Shown here: in pieces, positions 7,285 through 14,236 of the stretch
Layout: every line of letters starts with the position of its first letter
How positions within the stretch are numbered: the stretch's first letter is position 1
DNA from: DATARH01 sp035504075
Lineage (GTDB): Bacteria; Pseudomonadota; Alphaproteobacteria; ATCC43930; CGMCC-115725
Length of the DNA stretch: 18,744 nucleotides
Reading direction: 5' to 3'
Assembly: GCA_035504075.1 (NCBI GenBank)
Contig: DATJSO010000211.1
Coordinates: 1-18,744, forward strand
Program-made: the position numbers and the translations under genes
The notes under the pieces: generated by a model
Databases searched by the model: none
Told to the model about the DNA's origin: nothing
What the model saw: only the letters and a program-made list of their open reading frames with translations

Positions 7285-8546
7285 TCAATCCGGCGGGTCG
7301 CCGGCCAGCAGTTCGGCGATCGCCTCGCCCAGTTCCGCGGGGCGGAACGGCTTCGGCAGGATCGGGAATTCGCGGGCGGGGAGGGTTTCGGCACCGGCAT
7401 ATCCGGTCGTCAGCAGAACCTTGAGGCCGGGGCGGAGGGCGCGCGCCCGGTGCGCCAGCGCCAGTCCCGACATGCCGTGCGGCATGACGAGGTCGCTGAA
7501 CAGCAGATCGAAATGCTGCGGTCCGCGCAGCAGCGCCAGCGCGTCCTGGCCGTCGCAGGCGAGAGCGACCCGATAGCCGAGGCGCTGCAGCATCGCGACC
7601 GAGACCGCGCCAACGTCCGCGTCGTCTTCGACGACGAGGACGGCGGCCGAGCGGTGCTGCGGGCGATCGCGCGACGCGGCCGGCTCGGCGGCATCGCTGC
7701 GCGGCTCGCTGCGCGGCAGATACAGGGTGACGCAGACACCGGCGCCGGGCGCCGTGTCGAGCCGCACGCCGCCGCCCGATTGCTTGGCAAAGCCGTAGAC
7801 CATCGACAACCCCAGCCCGGAGCCTTTGCCGATCTCCTTCGTCGTGTAAAAGGGCTCGAATGCATGCGCCGCCACGTCGGGCGTCACGCCCTCGCCGTCA
7901 TCGCGCACGCTGAACGCGATATAGTCGCCCGCCGCAAGTTCGATGCCGGTCGGCAATTCGGCGGTGGCGAGCCGGCGCGTCGTCAACCTGACGCGCCCGC
8001 TGCCGGGCATGGCGTCACGCGCGTTGAGGATAAGGTTCATGACGGCGGCTTCGAATTGCGCCGGATCGAGTTCGCAATAGGCCGGCCCCTCGCTGCCGTC
8101 GATGATGATCTCGACCGCCTCGCCGACGGTGCGCTGCAGCAGCTCCGCCACCTCCGCGAGCAGCACGTTCAAATCGGCAACGACCGGCCGCAGCGCCTGG
8201 CGGCGGGAGAACGCCAATAATTGCTGGGTCAGGCGCGTGCCGCGCGCCGCCGCGCGCAGCGCCGCGTCGGCGAGGCCGCTGATGCGTTCGCCCGCGCCCT
8301 CGAGCGCGATCAGATCGAGGCAGCCGACGATCGCCGTCAGCAGGTTGTTGAAGTCGTGCGCGACGCCGCCCGTCAGCTGCGCGACCGGGCGATGCCGCAC
8401 AGCGCGCAGGCGCGGCGGTTGATATGAACGATGCGCCAATCCCGGTCGATCGCGCAGAAGCCGTCGTCGATCGCGTCAAGAACGTCCGCGCTCAGCTCGG
8501 CAATATAGGGCGGTGCCGCCGCTTCGGCTGTCGCCGACAGCGCCAT
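7285..8546 (-). pseudogene. PAS / histidine kinase / receiver hybrid sensor, apparently broken by a frame-changing deletion
   Basis: The reading begins at an ATG at 8546 with a strong GAGGGAGG site and encodes the first strand and helix of a PAS domain (VLDAIDDGFCAIDRDWRIVHINRRA), but stops at 8373 after 57 codons. The kinase is in another frame (7285-8439): H-box GGVAHDFNNLL, N-box NLILNARDAMP, G1 VRDDGEGV, FEPFYTT, G2 GKGSGLGLSMVYGFAKQSGG, then a receiver with VVEDDADVG, phospho-acceptor in FSDLVMP, TTGYAG and the KPF lysine. The kinase frame opens only with a TTG at 8439 lacking a ribosome binding site. The H-box follows the PAS start almost directly, so the rest of the PAS domain and the linker helix are missing. 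A deletion of roughly 70 or more residues that also changed frame explains both facts. The kinase and receiver motifs themselves look intact, so the lesion may be recent, or be an assembly error. Confidence 0.75.
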
Positions 8547-8707
8547 GGGCCCTCCCTCATCTTTCTCCGGCGCAGTTTTATCGACGCGACGGGCGGCCGT
8601 CCACCGGCACGCGCCGCCGCAGTCGGCAACCGATCGCGCGATGAAGACTGATGCGTGACCGCCGCGATCCGCCGTAACATGGCGATCCTGGTCCAGGGAG
8701 GAGTGCC

Positions 8708-9547
8708 ATGCCCGTAGCGACAATCCGCGGCGTATCGATCAATTACGACGTGCTCGGCGAACGCGGCCCCTTTGTTGCGCTGCAGCCGGGCGGTCGGCGC
8801 GCCGGCAATTCGCTGCGCCCACTCGCCGCGAAGATCGCCGAAGCCGGCCACCGCGTCGTGATCTACGACCGGCGCAATACCGGCGCTTCAGGAATTGCGA
8901 TCGAAGGCGACAGCGAAAACGACGAATGGGCCGAGGATCTGCACGAGTTGCTGGCACATATCGACGCCCTGCCGGCCTATATCGGCGGCAGTTCGTCGGG
9001 CTGCCGGTTGGCGCTGATCCTGGCGCGACGGCGGCCGGAAGACGTTCGCGGCCTGCTGCTGTGGCGCATCACCGGCGGCGAAGTTGCCGCCGAGCGGCTG
9101 GCCAACCAATACTATACCTCGCATATCGAGGCGGCCGAGCGCGGCGGCATGGCGGCGGTCTGCGCCCTCGACCATTGGAAGGAGGTCGGAGCCGTCAATC
9201 CGGCGGCGCGCGACGCGCTGATGGCGATGCACCCCGGCGATTTCATTGCCCGCATGAGCCGCTGGCGAACGAGCTTTCTCGCCGGGACCGAGCACCCGGT
9301 CATCGGCCTCAGCCCGGCCGAGTTGCGGGCGATGACCATGCCTGCCTGCATCTGCCCCGGCAAGGATCCGGTGCATCCGCTGCCGGCCGGGCAGGCGGCG
9401 CACCGGCTGCTGCCGAATGCCGAGTACGACGAAGTGGTCAGCGAGGAGCGCGGCACGATCGACGAGGCCTTTGTCGATTGGGACGCGCGCGAGGGCCTGC
9501 TGGCCGCGACGTTCATCGATTTCCTGCGCCGCCACGCCCGGCGCTGA
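8708..9547 (+). CDS. Alpha/beta-hydrolase-fold protein
   Basis: The 279-residue product has the alpha/beta-hydrolase layout: early strand FVALQPGG near the oxyanion position, RVVIYDRRNTGAS at 49-61, nucleophile elbow GGSSSG with Ser96 in G-x-S-x-G, and PACICPGKDPVHPLP, where Asp220 is a candidate acid residue. No histidine stands in the usual place near the C-terminus; the only late one is His276, with His223 just after the aspartate, so the triad is uncertain. There is no signal peptide. AGGGAGGAG ends a few bases before the ATG, which fixes the start. The gene is divergent from the broken sensor kinase (161 bp apart) and is followed after 82 bp by the PPOX-type gene on the same strand. The substrate cannot be inferred. 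Confidence 0.87.
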   Translation: MPVATIRGVSINYDVLGERGPFVALQPGGRRAGNSLRPLAAKIAEAGHRVVIYDRRNTGASGIAIEGDSENDEWAEDLHELLAHIDALPAYIGGSSSGCRLALILARRRPEDVRGLLLWRITGGEVAAERLANQYYTSHIEAAERGGMAAVCALDHWKEVGAVNPAARDALMAMHPGDFIARMSRWRTSFLAGTEHPVIGLSPAELRAMTMPACICPGKDPVHPLPAGQAAHRLLPNAEYDEVVSEERGTIDEAFVDWDAREGLLAATFIDFLRRHARR

Positions 9548-9629
9548 TCGGAATGGCGCGACGGCAGGGCGACGGGATCGCTCCTCGCGGCTTCCCACCG
9601 CGTCGCCGGCTCACCGTCGCATCGCCGCA

Positions 9630-10055
9630 ATGATCAGCGACGCGCAGCGCCGCTTTCTCGACCGGAGCCGGGTCGGGCATCTGGCGACCGCCGACGGTGC
9701 CGGCGCGCCGCATGTCGTGCCGGTGTGCTATGCCGTTGCCGACGATACGCTCTACATCACGATCGACGAAAAGCCGAAGCGGCGCGACCGGCCACTGAAA
9801 CGGCTGCGCAATATCGCGGAAAATCCGCAGGCGGCGTTTGTCGCCGACCGCTGGGACGAGGACTGGTCGCGGCTCGGCTGGGTCATGCTGCGCGGCCGCG
9901 CCGAACGCATCGACACCGGCCTCGAACACGACCGGGCGCAGGCGCTCCTTGCCGCCCGCTATCCGCAATACAAAGCGATGCGCCTTGCCGATCTGCCGGT
10001 CATCGCGCTGCGCATCGAGCGCGTTGCCGCGTGGGGCAACCTGTCCTCCGATTGA
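9630..10055 (+). CDS. PPOX-class, probable F420/FMN-dependent small flavin-fold protein
   Basis: The 141-residue product fits the pyridoxamine-5'-phosphate-oxidase-like split-barrel fold: RRFLDRSRVGHLATADGAGAPHVVPVCYAV, then LYITIDEKPK, FVADRWDEDWSRLGWVMLRGRAE and a short C-terminal strand. This pattern resembles the Rv0121-type (TIGR03668) family, which is annotated as probably F420-dependent; that assignment is from memory of the family pattern. The ATG at 9630 begins directly at the conserved N-terminus and only a weak ribosome binding site precedes it. No F420-biosynthesis gene is in the window, so the cofactor could equally be FMN. The stop lies five bases from the stop of the convergent manganese exporter gene. 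Confidence 0.8.
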   Translation: MISDAQRRFLDRSRVGHLATADGAGAPHVVPVCYAVADDTLYITIDEKPKRRDRPLKRLRNIAENPQAAFVADRWDEDWSRLGWVMLRGRAERIDTGLEHDRAQALLAARYPQYKAMRLADLPVIALRIERVAAWGNLSSD

Positions 10056-10060
10056 CCCGG

Positions 10061-10609
10061 TCACCGGACGAGCGTCACCACCGCCAGCGCCGCAAAGACG
10101 ATCGCAGCGGCAATGCGGATTATGCGCACCGGCAGCCTGCTCGCGACACGGTCGCCGAGCAGGACGACCGGGATATTGGCCAGCATCATGCCAAGGGTGG
10201 TGCCGGCGACGACGGCATACAGGTGGTCGAAACGGGCCGCGAGGCCGATCGTCGCGATCTGCGTCTTGTCGCCGATCTCGGCGATGAAGAAGGCGGACAC
10301 CGTCGTCAGGAACGCGCTGCGCCCGCCCGCCCGCGGGCGTCCGATGCGGTCGGGCCGCAGCGCCCACAGCGCGACGCCAAAAAACGACGCCGCAAGCGCC
10401 CAGCGCAGCCGGTCGCCGGCCAGGAGGTTGCCGAACAGCACCCCGACAATGCCGGCCGCGGCGTGGTTGACGAGCGTCGCGACAAAAACCCCGGCGATGA
10501 TCGGCAGCGGCCGCCGGAAACGGGCCGACAGCAGCAGCGACAGGATCTGCGTCTTGTCGCCGATTTCAGCGAGGCCGACGACAGCGGCCGAAACCAGGAA
10601 GGCGTCCAT
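10061..10609 (-). CDS. Gdt1/TMEM165 (UPF0016) family manganese exporter
   Basis: This 182-residue membrane protein is built from two homologous halves of about three transmembrane segments, each starting with the family's ion-binding signature: EIGDKTQ at 15-21 and again at 111-117. Bacterial members export Mn2+ (for example MneA of Vibrio), and others transport Ca2+. The start at 10609 gives MDAFLVSAAVVGLAEIGDKT, the normal N-terminus; longer in-frame extensions translate the riboswitch and are not protein. No purine-rich Shine-Dalgarno sequence precedes this ATG; the preceding 12 bases are CGCGCGACAACG and directly abut the arm of a strong hairpin. The yybP-ykoY riboswitch upstream fits a manganese-efflux role: high Mn2+ would switch expression on. 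Confidence 0.92.
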   Translation of the reverse strand: MDAFLVSAAVVGLAEIGDKTQILSLLLSARFRRPLPIIAGVFVATLVNHAAAGIVGVLFGNLLAGDRLRWALAASFFGVALWALRPDRIGRPRAGGRSAFLTTVSAFFIAEIGDKTQIATIGLAARFDHLYAVVAGTTLGMMLANIPVVLLGDRVASRLPVRIIRIAAAIVFAALAVVTLVR

Positions 10610-10621
10610 CGTTGTCGCGCG

Positions 10622-10665
10622 GGGGCCGGGCAGACGAGCTTGGCATGATGTCGCCGCCCGGCCCC
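10622..10665 (-). promoter_or_regulatory. Strong hairpin before the exporter start codon, candidate riboswitch expression platform
   Basis: GGGGCCGGGC and GCCCGGCCCC (plus-strand 10622-10631 and 10656-10665) are a perfect 10-bp inverted repeat around a 24-base loop. In the transcript its 3' arm ends 12 bases before the exporter ATG, covering the ribosome-loading zone. The loop contains GCCAAGC (10638-10644), which is complementary to GCUUGGC in the aptamer's conserved loop (10733-10739). This would allow mutually exclusive structures, but no folding was run. Confidence 0.5.
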
Positions 10666-10677
10666 GGAACCGCGACA

Positions 10678-10801
10678 CCGATGCCAAAGGTCTCGCCAAG
10701 TCCGAAAGGACCGCCCGCGCCATGGCCGACAGGCCAAGCATGTTGACGCGGAACCCGCGCGCCGTGCGGCGGCGGTCGGCTACTCCCCAGTGACGCCGCA
10801 A
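10678..10801 (-). promoter_or_regulatory. yybP-ykoY manganese riboswitch upstream of the Gdt1-family exporter
   Basis: On the minus strand the conserved blocks of the yybP-ykoY aptamer occur in order: CTGGGGAGTAGCC (complement of 10778-10790), GTCAACATGCTTGG (10734-10747) and GGCGAGACCTTTGGC (10683-10697). GGGGAGUAG, the CAUGCUUGG loop and the GCGAGACCUU 3' segment form the two docked loops that bind Mn2+. The gene controlled encodes a manganese-exporter family protein, which is the classic pairing. Outer boundaries are approximate because I could not fold the RNA. Direct Mn2+ sensing by this RNA class is established elsewhere; here it is inferred from the motifs and context. Confidence 0.85.
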
Positions 10802-10899
10802 GCTTTAGCAAATCGCCGCTGCCGGCTCAACCGCCGCGGGCGGTTGCCAGCGCGCCCGCGGCGATGCAAGATTCCTCCGCGACGCTGCGGAGATGCGCG

Positions 10900-11541
10900 A
10901 TGGCGGCCGACCACGATCACCCCCACGATCATCAGCACGGCTCGGAACTGTCCGACATGCAGGCGCGGGTGCGGGCGCTCGAGACGATCCTGACCGAGAA
11001 GGGCTATGTCGATCCGGCCGTGCTCGACCAGATCGTCGAGACGGTCGAAACAAAGATCGGCCCGCATATCGGCGCCCGCATCGTCGCGCGCGCCTGGAGC
11101 GACCCCGAGTTCAAGCGCCGCCTGCTGGCGGACGCCACCGAGGCGGTCAATGCATTGGCCGGGGTCGATCCGGTCGCGGCGCACCTGGTCGCGGTCGAGA
11201 ACACGCCGAAGATTCACAACATCGTCGTCTGCACGTTGTGCTCATGCTACCCGTGGTCGGTGCTCGGGCTGCCGCCGGTGTGGTACAAATCGGCGCCATA
11301 CCGCTCGCGCACGGTCATCGACCCGAAAGGCGTGCTTGCCGAGTTCGGCGTCAACCTGCCGCCGGAAACCGAAATCCGCATCTGGGATTCGACGGCCGAG
11401 ACGCGCTTTCTCGTCGTGCCGATGCGCCCCGCCGGCACCGACGGATGGAGCGAGGATGAACTGGCGCGGCTCGTCACGCGCGACAGCATGGTCGGCACCG
11501 GCCTCGCCAGGCCGCCGGCCGAGATCGGGCCGCGGGGCTGA
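10900..11541 (+). CDS. nthA: Nitrile hydratase alpha subunit, cobalt type
   Basis: The alpha subunit carries the metal centre that hydrates nitriles to amides. The 213-residue product contains the claw motif CTLCSC (Cys111, Cys114, Ser115, Cys116) followed by YPWSVLGLPPVWYKSAPYRSR. Threonine after the first cysteine is the signature of cobalt (rather than iron, CSLCSC) enzymes; two of the cysteines become oxidised in mature enzymes. The first 14 residues are His/Asp-rich (HDHPHDHQHG), a possible metal-binding tail. I chose the ATG at 10900, with GGAG eight bases before it, over an in-frame ATG at 10864. It is the first gene of a tight five-gene operon and is divergent from the manganese exporter. 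Thiocyanate hydrolase gamma subunit is the main alternative, but the two-gene alpha/beta layout and the downstream amidase favour nitrile hydratase. Confidence 0.93.
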   Translation: MAADHDHPHDHQHGSELSDMQARVRALETILTEKGYVDPAVLDQIVETVETKIGPHIGARIVARAWSDPEFKRRLLADATEAVNALAGVDPVAAHLVAVENTPKIHNIVVCTLCSCYPWSVLGLPPVWYKSAPYRSRTVIDPKGVLAEFGVNLPPETEIRIWDSTAETRFLVVPMRPAGTDGWSEDELARLVTRDSMVGTGLARPPAEIGPRG

Positions 11542-11544
11542 CCG

Positions 11545-12204
11545 ATGAGCAACACGATCCATGACATGGGCGGCATGCAGGGGTTTGGCCCGGTGTTGTC
11601 CGAGCCGCATGAGCCGCCGTTTCATGCGGCGTGGGAAGGCCGCGTCTATGCGATGCAGCGGGCGCTGGGGTATAGCGGGCTGTGGACGATTGACGGCGGC
11701 CGCGCCTCGCTCGAAACCCTGCCGCCGCTCGAATATCTCGCGGCCTCCTATTACGAGCGCTGGTTTCTCGGGCTCGAAAAGCGGGTCGTTGCGCATGGTC
11801 TCGTCGGCCGGGACGAGATTGCCGCCGGGCGCTCGCTGCGTCCGGGCCTGCGGCTGAACCGGAAGATGACAGCGGCGGATGCGCGGCGGCTGCCGCTGCC
11901 GAATTACGAACGGGCCGCCGCGGCACCGCCACTTTTCAAGCCGGGCGATGTGGTGTGCACGCGCAACCTCAACCCGGCGACGCATACCCGCCTGCCGCGC
12001 TATGCCCGCGGCAGGCGCGGTACCGTCGAGGCGGTGCGCGGCTGCCACGTCTATCCCGACAGCGCTGCGCTCGACCCCGGCAACGAGCACCCGCAATGGC
12101 TCTACACGGTCGTCTTCTCCGGACGCGAATTGTGGGGCGACGATGCCGACCCCGCGATCCGGGTATCGATCGAGGCGTTCGAACCTTATCTGACCGCGAC
12201 ATGA
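11545..12204 (+). CDS. nthB: Nitrile hydratase beta subunit
   Basis: The beta subunit pairs with alpha and supplies arginines that hydrogen-bond to the oxidised cysteines. The 219-residue product begins with the family N-terminus (IHDMGGMQGFGPV), then a helical part ending YYERWFLGLEKRV, where the arginine of YYERW is in the position of a conserved active-site arginine. It ends with a barrel-like C-terminal half: FKPGDVVCTRNLNPATHTRLPRYARGRRGTVEAV and YTVVFSGRELWGDDADP. That closing pattern is characteristic of the subunit. Only three bases separate it from the alpha stop, and its own stop overlaps the next start (ATGA at 12201-12204), so translation is probably coupled. Confidence 0.95.
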   Translation: MSNTIHDMGGMQGFGPVLSEPHEPPFHAAWEGRVYAMQRALGYSGLWTIDGGRASLETLPPLEYLAASYYERWFLGLEKRVVAHGLVGRDEIAAGRSLRPGLRLNRKMTAADARRLPLPNYERAAAAPPLFKPGDVVCTRNLNPATHTRLPRYARGRRGTVEAVRGCHVYPDSAALDPGNEHPQWLYTVVFSGRELWGDDADPAIRVSIEAFEPYLTAT

Positions 12205-12581
12205 ACGATGCCGCCGTCGCCGAGATCCTCGACTCGCTGCCCGAATTGCCGCGCGACGCCGGCGGACCGCTGTTTCGCGAGCCGTGGGAGGCGCAGGCCT
12301 TTGCAATGACGCTGGTGCTCTACCGGCGGGGCCTGTTCGGTTGGCCGGAATGGGCCGCGGCGCTGGCCGACGAGATCAAGCGCGCGCAAAAAGCCGGCGA
12401 TCTCGACGCCGGCGATACCTATTATCGCCACTGGCTCGCCGCCCTCGAACGCCTCGTCGCCGAGAAGGGCATCGCCGATACGGCGAACCTGGCGCGGCAT
12501 CGCGCGGCCTGGGAACACGCCGCCGCGCGCACGCCGCACGGCATGCCCATCGAGTTGCGGCCGGAGGATTTCGCAGCGTAG
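12201..12581 (+). CDS. Nitrile hydratase accessory (activator, P14K/NhlE-like) protein
   Basis: This 126-residue protein resembles the N-terminal helical half of the beta subunit: REPWEAQAFAMTLVLYRRGLF and TYYRHWLAALERLVAEKG align by eye with AAWEGRVYAMQRALGYSGLW and SYYERWFLGLEKRVVAHG of nthB. Small beta-like proteins encoded with cobalt nitrile hydratases act as metallochaperone/activators that swap into the alpha-beta complex to deliver oxidised, metallated alpha. It contains no cysteine. It starts at 12201 in a four-base overlap with nthB and lacks the barrel domain, so it is not a second beta subunit. Function is inferred from family and context. Confidence 0.85.
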   Translation: MNDAAVAEILDSLPELPRDAGGPLFREPWEAQAFAMTLVLYRRGLFGWPEWAAALADEIKRAQKAGDLDAGDTYYRHWLAALERLVAEKGIADTANLARHRAAWEHAAARTPHGMPIELRPEDFAA

Positions 12582-12591
12582 GAGACCGCCG

Positions 12592-12786
12592 ATGCCGACC
12601 CCGGAAGACAGCGAATTCGCCGCCGCCGTCCGGCGCGCCGGCCTGACGATCCCGCCCGACCGCTGGGAGGCGATGCGCGCGGCATATTGCGACATGCAGG
12701 CGCTGCTGCAGCTCCTCGACGATCCGCTGACCTATGTCGACGAGCCGGCGGTGCTGCCCGATCTCAGACCGCGAGGCGGCCGATGA
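12592..12786 (+). CDS. Small GatC/AtzG-like protein coupled to the amidase
   Basis: A 64-residue acidic helical protein begins at 12592 after TAGGAGA. Its pattern is FAAAVRRAGLTIPPDRWEAM, an amphipathic helix LLQLLDDPL, and an extended DEPAVLPDLRP tail. This resembles the DUF4089/AtzG family: a short GL.I.P start, helix, then an EPA..P.(F/L)RP tail. AtzG is a GatC-like small subunit needed for stable expression of the amidase AtzE. The stop overlaps the amidase start codon (ATGA at 12783-12786), a coupling expected of subunits of one complex. The family assignment is by eye and the protein is short, so it is an inference; the reading frame itself is well supported by position and ribosome binding site. 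Confidence 0.72.
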   Translation: MPTPEDSEFAAAVRRAGLTIPPDRWEAMRAAYCDMQALLQLLDDPLTYVDEPAVLPDLRPRGGR

Positions 12787-14186
12787 AGGCGCAGGAACCG
12801 CTGCCGACGATCGCCGAGGCGAGCCGCCGCATCGCCACGGGCGAGGTGTCGCCGGTCGAACTGGCCGAGGCGGCGCTGCAGCGCGCCGCCGCGCTGAACG
12901 ACCGCCTGTCGGCCTTCATCGAGATCACCGCCGAGCGCGCTCGCGCCGCCGCAAAGCGCGCCGAGGCCGACATCCGCGGCGGTCGCCGGCGCGGACCGCT
13001 GCACGGCATCCCCTACGGCCTGAAGGACATTTACGACGCCAGAGGGTTGCGTACGACGGCGCATTCGCGACTGCTGCTCGACAACATCGCGGCGGAGGAC
13101 GCTGCGACGACCGCGCGCCTCGAAGCGGCCGGCATGGTGCTGATCGGCAAGCTTGCGACGCACGAATTTGCTACCGGCGGGCCGGCTTTCGATCTGCCGT
13201 TTCCGCCCGCGCGCAACCCGTGGAACCCGGCGCATTTCACCGGCGGGTCGAGTTCCGGCTCGGGCGCGGCGGTCGCCGCCGGCATCCTGCCTTTGGCGAT
13301 GGGCTCCGACACCGGCGGCTCGATCCGTCTGCCGGCGGCCTATTGCGGCACGGTCGGGCTGAAACCGACCTACGGCCGGGTCAGCCGGCGCGGCGTCGTG
13401 CCTTTGTGCTACAGCCTTGATACCTGCGGCCCGCTGACCTGGACGGTCGAAGACGCGGCGCTGGCGTTGCAGGCGCTCGCCGGCTACGACCCGCGCGACC
13501 CCGGCTCGGCTGACGTGCCGGTGCCCGATTACGGCGCCGGTCTGCGTCGGGGCGTTGCCGGAATGCGCATCGGCTATGCTCGCCGCTTCAGCGAGGATGC
13601 CGGGGTCGGCGGCGAGCAGCAGGCGGCGCTCGACGCGGCGGCGCAGCTCCTGGCTGGGCTCGGCGCCGAAGTGATCGAGGTGGCGTTGCCGCCGAACGAC
13701 CAGTTCCAGGCCGTCGCCCGCACGATCTCGCCGAGCGAGAGCTTTGCGATCCACCAGGACGATCTGCGCAAGCGGCCCGAACTCTATGCCCGCGTCACGC
13801 GCGAGCGGCTGATGCTCGGCGGGTTTGTGACCGCGGCCCAGTATGTGCAGGCGCAGCGGCTGCGGCGCATCCTGACCGCCAAGGTCGCGGCACTGTTCGA
13901 TGCGTGCGACGCGCTGCTGACGGCGGTGATCCCGGGACCGGCGCCGCTGCTCGCAGACACCGACGACGGGCCGTGGCGCCGCGCGCAGCCGATTTCGTCC
14001 GTGTTCAACGTGACGGGGCAGCCGGCGCTGGCGCTGCCGTGCGGCTTTGCCGCGAACGGCCTGCCGCTATCGGCGCAGATCGTCGGCCGTGCCTTCGCCG
14101 AGGCGACCGTGTTGCGGGTCGCCCACGCCTATGAACAGGCCGCCCGGTGGACGAGCCGCCGCCCCGCGCTGGCGATGCCGGATTAA
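12783..14186 (+). CDS. Amidase-signature-family amidase
   Basis: Amidase-signature enzymes hydrolyse amides to acid and ammonia with a Ser-cisSer-Lys triad. All three are visible in this 467-residue product: Lys81 (YGLKDIYD), Ser156 in GGSSSGSG and nucleophile Ser180 in GSDTGGSIRLPAAYCGTVGLKPTYGRVSR (quoted in part: GSDTGGSIR). The length is normal. Immediately downstream of nitrile hydratase it should take the amide product to a carboxylic acid. It resembles AtzE and GatA in overall pattern, and a GatC-like small protein precedes it. A tRNA-dependent GatA role is unlikely because no gatB is present and the window carries glnS. The ATG at 12783 overlaps the preceding stop. Confidence 0.92.
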   Translation: MKAQEPLPTIAEASRRIATGEVSPVELAEAALQRAAALNDRLSAFIEITAERARAAAKRAEADIRGGRRRGPLHGIPYGLKDIYDARGLRTTAHSRLLLDNIAAEDAATTARLEAAGMVLIGKLATHEFATGGPAFDLPFPPARNPWNPAHFTGGSSSGSGAAVAAGILPLAMGSDTGGSIRLPAAYCGTVGLKPTYGRVSRRGVVPLCYSLDTCGPLTWTVEDAALALQALAGYDPRDPGSADVPVPDYGAGLRRGVAGMRIGYARRFSEDAGVGGEQQAALDAAAQLLAGLGAEVIEVALPPNDQFQAVARTISPSESFAIHQDDLRKRPELYARVTRERLMLGGFVTAAQYVQAQRLRRILTAKVAALFDACDALLTAVIPGPAPLLADTDDGPWRRAQPISSVFNVTGQPALALPCGFAANGLPLSAQIVGRAFAEATVLRVAHAYEQAARWTSRRPALAMPD

Positions 14187-14236
14187 AGGCTCGGCTGGCC
14201 GCTCCCGGTCGCGCGCGGCGGGCTGGCGTCCGCGCT

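Noticed and set aside
8373..8439. Programmed ribosomal frameshift joining PAS and kinase
   Set aside because: No slippery sequence is evident, and a frameshift would still leave most of the PAS domain missing; deletion is simpler.
6128..10055. Luciferase-like oxidoreductase and PPOX protein as an F420-dependent system
   Set aside because: They are on opposite strands, separated by other genes, and no F420 biosynthesis gene is seen; either may use FMN.
10610..10801. N-terminal extension of the Gdt1-family protein
   Set aside because: The extension translates the riboswitch aptamer; the family protein starts at 10609 just before the first transmembrane segment.
10900..12204. Thiocyanate hydrolase instead of nitrile hydratase
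   Set aside because: That enzyme has three genes with the beta-like part split in two. Here beta is a single full-length gene, an amidase follows, and the accessory gene fits nitrile hydratase.
12783..14186. Amidase as GatA of a tRNA amidotransferase
   Set aside because: There is no gatB next to it, it lies in a nitrile hydratase operon, and glnS is present, although the small subunit is GatC-like.
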